This document shows positions 58,932-64,000 of a stretch of 64,000 bases of DNA, one piece after another (position 1 is the stretch's first letter; the number at the start of each line of letters is the position of its first letter). The notes under the pieces are model-generated. The model was given only the letters and a program-made list of their open reading frames with translations. It had not been told where the DNA came from and searched no databases. The DNA comes from Viola odorata (Eukaryota; Streptophyta; Magnoliopsida; Malpighiales; Violaceae): positions 5,098,001-5,162,000 of the forward strand of contig OY829540.1 in NCBI GenBank assembly GCA_963691705.1, read 5' to 3'. The position numbers were made by a program, and so were the translations under genes.

Positions 58932-61900
58932 AGAGAAGAGTGCGTTGGGATGTGTAAGTTTCTTGATTACTTGGATATTTTTTCTCTTTATCTGATGTAT
59001 AGTGAAAGTATGATTGTTTTGGCGATGGATCATATGGCTAATGTAGGATAATGTGTTACTACATGATAGATGAACTTTGAATTGTAATCTGTTTATGGAA
59101 TGAGAAGCTCTTTTAAGTGGACAATTTTTTTGTCTCTACACTTGTTTACAATCTAATTAAACAATTCTTTGCTTGAGTGACCTTTCGTTTTGCCAAAATT
59201 GAGGAAATCCCGTGATGTTGTAGGAAGTCAATCCTCACTGCATGCAAGAAATTTCATTGGGATGTGAAATTCACTTTCTGGATCAATTGTGAGTTTTGAC
59301 AGATGTATGCATTGCAGTATCGATCTTTAGGCTCATAACTGATAACTGTCAAGCTTTAGCCCAAACCAAGTCGTTGTTTTGTGTTGCTGCATTCACTCCC
59401 CGTTTAGAATGTTATGATGCTAGAGGTAGTCAGTCTCAGTCATGTGATTCCCAATCTTTTAAATTGCTATATTTGGAGACTTAAAGAACTTGCCTCTTGG
59501 TATGGGGAAGAATTACTATCTACAGCTGCAATATGTTGAAGGAATTGGTGAACAAATTAGAGACTCGATCATCTTGCAAATGTCCACATTATGGTTGCCA
59601 TTGCCTCATTGTTGGAGGGAGTACCATGGTTTCTTAATCCTAAAATTATTAATCTTTCCAGCAAGTTACAAGAATGTATGCTTTACTGTTAGAGAGAGCA
59701 TAATGAAGTAGCAAAAGACTGAACCTCTCTGTACAGAGTCAACGTGGTTAATTTGTGAACGTTAGCCACAGCCTCAATTCACTGAAGGTTGATCCTTACC
59801 TCTGGTTTTTATTTCATTTGATGACATGCCAGTCCTTGAAGCAGGCATTGAAGTTGCGAAGGTATGGTAGGTGTATGGATGTAGCATTTGTTTGTTTGAA
59901 CTTGTGCATCAACTCCACTTCATAATTTTTTGTATTTACCATGGAGGGTATGATATTCGTAATTGGCATGTAATTAACGCAGAGAGAATTCAGGTTGTTT
60001 TTATCAAGCATGGTATCTGAAACTGAAAGTGATGTTGACATAAATTATGGGTACTTGCGTCCTGGATTTCAGTTCCATCTGTTCATGGAAGCACTGCTAG
60101 CGTGTTGTGCGATTATCTTTATTTGAGGTTGCTGACTAATCTCCACCTATACCCACTTTTGGATCATAACAATTACAGCTTTTAGTTATGTTTTTTGGGA
60201 ACACCTTAGTTACTTGTGACAAGGAAAGGCTGAAAGATCGTGTGAAGATTATCAATGGATTACAATCATATTGTTGAACCTGAAGAACGCCCTTTATTGG
60301 AATCAAAATGTGCTTCACAAAGATCCCCGCATCAGTGGTTCCAAATCCCCTTCCTCTTTAGAATATTTTAGGTCATGTTGCTTGGTAATTGGTATACCTA
60401 CTCTGAAGGTTCTGCTGGACTACCTGGGGATGCAGTTTATATCAATGTGTGCTTGTTGTTGTCGTTGTTTCTAATCAGGGTGGTGCAGCTATGCTCTTGA
60501 TCCATATCATTTACCGGTTTTGTCTTCTGATATAATTTCCGAGCCCGTACACATTGCATCGCCACAAGAAGCACAGACAGCCACAGTTAGATGGTTATTA
60601 GCATCAGAAGCAAAATTATCCAGACGCTAAATGCCAGGTGATTTTTACCTCTTTATACTTGCATTTGCTCTTGTGGTTACAGAAGATGGTAAATTCTGTA
60701 GTGATGATCTGCCGATTACTTTCAAATTCTGCTGCAATGAAATAAAATGCTATTTTTTTCTCTTTGATAAGCCCAGCCCTTTGTGTTGGTGGGGCCGAAA
60801 CTTCCCTGTGGCTGCTTTTAATGCCACATGATTTTCTGTCGAATGGAAGTCCTTGTTATACATGCCTTCATTTAAGTTTGTTCTTGTTGGTTTTATGTTG
60901 TCCTTGAGTCTGAAGAATATGTAGATGCATGGATTTATGAATTGAACTCTTTGTCTAATGTCTTACTATACCATGTTTGGTTGACCCACAACTCTCAGAA
61001 TTCATGGAACATTGTTTCTGGTATCTCTTTGGTAACCATGTATTTTTGTTGTCTTTTATCCCCCCTCTTCTACTAGGAGAATCTTGTATGTATAGTCTTT
61101 GTCCTGTTTTCAATTATTGCTTTGCAGTGTATATAGTGGTGAAAATGAAAGTCCTTTGGTAGGTCTCACTTTTTCTCTTCATTCTGTTAAATATGGTATG
61201 ATGGGGCCTAATGCTGGCAACATCGCCGCGGCTTTTTCTTGATTTCTTTGATGGTCGATTAGATGAGGAATTGGTGTTTTGTAGGAAGGGAATCTTTGAT
61301 GCAACTAATGAGCAGCTGATTTCTGTAGAATGGTTGCCTCTCTGGTTGGAAATAGTTTGAGCAACACTTTGTATTAAACTCAACATTTTGTTTCATGGCC
61401 AACAGGATAGGAATTTGATAAGAAAAGTGTCTTATATTTTACAGTTGTAGTCTTCTTTTTTTGTTCTGTTTTTAGGTACTCTGCTCTTGCATGTGAGATT
61501 CTATTGCATTAAACTCATAACATCATAATCCATTGTGGAAGGGCTTGATGGTCAAAGCCCATAACTTAGTGGGCTGGTATTTTGTTTGAACTACCTTTTT
61601 TTATTTAAGGGATGAGACGGGTCACAATGGTTTTTAAGTTTTGTACTAATTTATTGATTTTTTATTAACTTTCCATTTAGTCAAATTAATTGGTAAGGGA
61701 TGAGTACAAACAAAGTGTCAAAGAAAATTCCTTTGACTTTTCTTCTCTCCATTTCAGATTTTGTTAGAATCTGTTTCGAATGGATTTTTCTCTTATAGTT
61801 GTGATAGAAGGAGAGAAAAAAAAACAACTGATTTTAGGGATTTTGTTTTTGGAATGGGCTGAACTGTTATACTTCCTCCGTTTGGCATATTAAGGAGACC

Positions 61901-64000
61901 GGATAACTCACTATTTGATCTAAAAAAAAATTTTACTTTTTTTTCGAACGTACATTATCTTTAAGGTACGTTAATCTTTAATGTAGGTCTGAGAAAAATA
62001 AAGGGTAAAATTGTCTCGAATAGTGAGTCATCTAATTTTTTTAATATACGTGCTTAAATAGTAAAGGATGTTTAATAAAATGAGTAAGTTATAACATTTT
62101 CTTTTATAAATAAAATCCTCAATTTTTGTTCAAAGAAAAACATTAAGCTAACAAACAAAGGCAGGTGTTAGGTTTGGGGAGTCGCATTGTCATTTTTGGA
62201 ATGGAATACAGTCTGCCCACGTGGACACTACCACTGATGACTGGACGGGGTAAGGTAAATTCAGTTGGTTGCTTTCTTCTTTTTATTTTTTATTATAAAA
62301 TAGTCTTCCTTCTCGAACTTTTTAACCGTCGTTTTATTTTTACTGTTCATAATATTTATTATTTTATCTTTTTTGAGGTATATATTTTATGCAAATAACA
62401 AAAAAATAAATATATATTAACTTAATTTGATGGTGTGATAATTTAAATAAAAATTAAAAATTAAAATAAAATAATACGTAATAAAATCAAATTAAGGAGT
62501 ATTATTTTAAATTTGCTAGTACTATTTTAAAGTGACGGTTAAAAAGTGAGCTACTATATGTAATAATAGCTCCTGCCAAATAAATTTGTCCTTTTCTATT
62601 TTTAATCTTCTGTCATCTATCGGTCACTTGCATGTCACTCTTCCATGTCCAGAATTACTTCTTTTTTCTTTGTTGGTACTTTTCAATTTTTTTACTGTAG
62701 TAGAATATGAACACTAGCTGGCTAATATGTGGTTAATTCGTATGAATGGTTTGTTATTTTTATCTTTTAATTAAGCGGTCGTTGTTTCAATTTTTATGTG
62801 TAAAGTGATAAATCAATTAAGAGCACTTTATCATTAATTGGTTTGATTCTCTTTAAAATTTGATCTTTGCGTATAAAATAATTATATACTAGTGATACAT
62901 TTATCCCTTACTGAGCCCACTCGATCCAAGCAAGATCAGTCTAGATTTCACTAAAACCTACTGTTCGTGTGCGCATGACAAAATTCGAAAAATCTTATTT
63001 TGAACCATATATGTGGTTTACATGTATATCTGCAAGTTAAAGAATTGATTAGGCATGAAGTTTTTTGTTTGTTTGTTTCATTTAAAGTAATCAGTAGATA
63101 GCACTGGATACCCTACACTGTCAAATAAGAACTGGCAAAGTGCCTATATCTTCTTCATTTACCACAACTGGTAACCAGATGATGCAGTGAGGTCTCTGTT
63201 TTTAGAACCACTTCTTTTAATTATTATTGAGTTTGTGTTTCTGATCAATTTTAGTTTTAGGTGTACTTACTCACTGCAAAGTCTTACAAAATTGCAGTCA
63301 AAACTCACCCTATCCCCTATAATCTATCTACATGGCCTTAGCCTTTTTTTTGTTATTAATCTACCATCTATTTGTGGCATAATTAATAACCTTTTTTTGC
63401 ATCCACCTTCTTGTCTGGATATCATTTCCTCAAACTCAGCGTTTTACTACCAAAATTATAACCCACAAGATAAATTTCTTATCTACCGCCTATACCAACC
63501 TAGATAGCTAGCTTAAATATTTTAGACCTTTTAGCCTCATATATGTAGTTTTGTGTATGTTAGTATTTCTGGGTGTTTACTGTGTTGACTCTCCTTTTAC
63601 TTAACCCTTTCAGCATTTGTGATCTGGACTCTGGATTACTTCACCCATGCATTGCATTGTGCAGATAGTTATGTCATGTCAGGATCATCAACCCCATGAT
63701 TGTACCGATAGAATTCGCCATTTATGGAGTAAAATGTTCATAGGGTTATTTTCTTTATATACAATAATCGATCAAAAAATATCTTAATTAAAAAATAAAA
63801 TAAAACTAATTAAATGTATTAGTCCACTCACACTAATCATCGCCGGTTAATTACTGTTGCTGTTGAGTTGCAAGCTCCCATGTCATTCTAAATGGATTTG
63901 TATATAATAAGACATTTCTACGTACAAGTACAGTTTTAATTCGTTGATGATATTTTAATCACTTTAAAATTTTATCTTTTCAAAGTTCGAACTCTACTTA
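58932..64000. other. Downstream region without a supported gene
   Basis: The first few hundred bases are the mTERF 3' UTR. Between 59200 and 61400 several short frames occur. The most protein-like is at about 60479-60630 (WCSYALDPYHLPVL...LASEAKLSRR) after an acceptor-like CTAATCAG. I cannot name it or join it to other exons. A Stowaway relic lies at 61872-62087. The rest, to 64000, is AT-rich with nothing recognised. Confidence 0.5.
61872..62087 (+). mobile_element. Degenerate Stowaway-like MITE
   Basis: The left end CTTCCTCCG follows TA. The inner blocks GGATAACTCACTATTTGA, CGAACGTACA and GAATAGTGAGTCATC are those of the other Stowaway copies here. The right terminus has decayed. Confidence 0.65.

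Overview
The window is nuclear DNA of a flowering plant, most likely a eudicot. It has intron-split genes with GT-AG junctions, an alpha-expansin, a MIKC*-type MADS-box gene, a plant mTERF, and many plant transposons (a Sirevirus-like copia element, a mariner-like element, Stowaway and hAT MITEs). I found no prokaryotic, viral or organellar genes. I could not fix the species. Host genes in order are: an endosulfine/ARPP-19-type phosphoprotein (+, 3.6-4.9 kb); a four-KH-domain RNA-binding protein (-, 7.2-9.6 kb); a broken plastid-type SAM methyltransferase (+, 19.6-21.9 kb); a RING-finger protein (+, 24.5-27.3 kb); an EXPA1-like expansin (+, 35.6-37.1 kb); a MIKC* MADS-box gene (-, 40.5-44.2 kb); and an mTERF protein (+, 57.9-58.9 kb). 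Endosulfine, methyltransferase, expansin and MADS come in the same order as Arabidopsis At1g69510, At1g69523/26, At1g69530 (EXPA1) and At1g69540 (AGL94), so this looks like a conserved gene block expanded by transposons. || Transposons. A complete copia element (10692-18885, LTRs about 98% identical, 5-bp target duplication) sits about 240 bp upstream of the KH gene's TATA box and about 700 bp upstream of the methyltransferase pseudogene. From 44.7 to 57.7 kb there is a nest: a hAT-type element; then a TA-flanked mariner-like element (45966-56429) that encloses a decayed transposase, two solo LTRs and two further non-transposase ORFs; then a second hAT-type element immediately after its right end; then a Stowaway MITE. 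Related Stowaway copies lie in expansin intron 2, downstream of the expansin gene and near 62 kb. || Most interesting points. (1) A 227-bp hAT MITE is inserted in the N-terminal coding part of the mTERF gene. It shifts the frame, but it carries a GT-AG pair whose removal would restore the frame exactly. (2) The conserved start codon of the RING gene reads ACG, in a strong initiation context. (3) The mariner-like element carries a small helical-protein gene with its own TATA box, cut cleanly by a solo LTR, and an opposite-strand acidic protein with repeated DLN motifs. (4) The endosulfine gene uses a GC-AG intron. The long spacers at 1-3.2, 27.3-35.3, 37.1-40.4 and 59-64 kb hold no gene I can support apart from the MITEs listed. 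I saw no tRNA, rRNA or CRISPR array.
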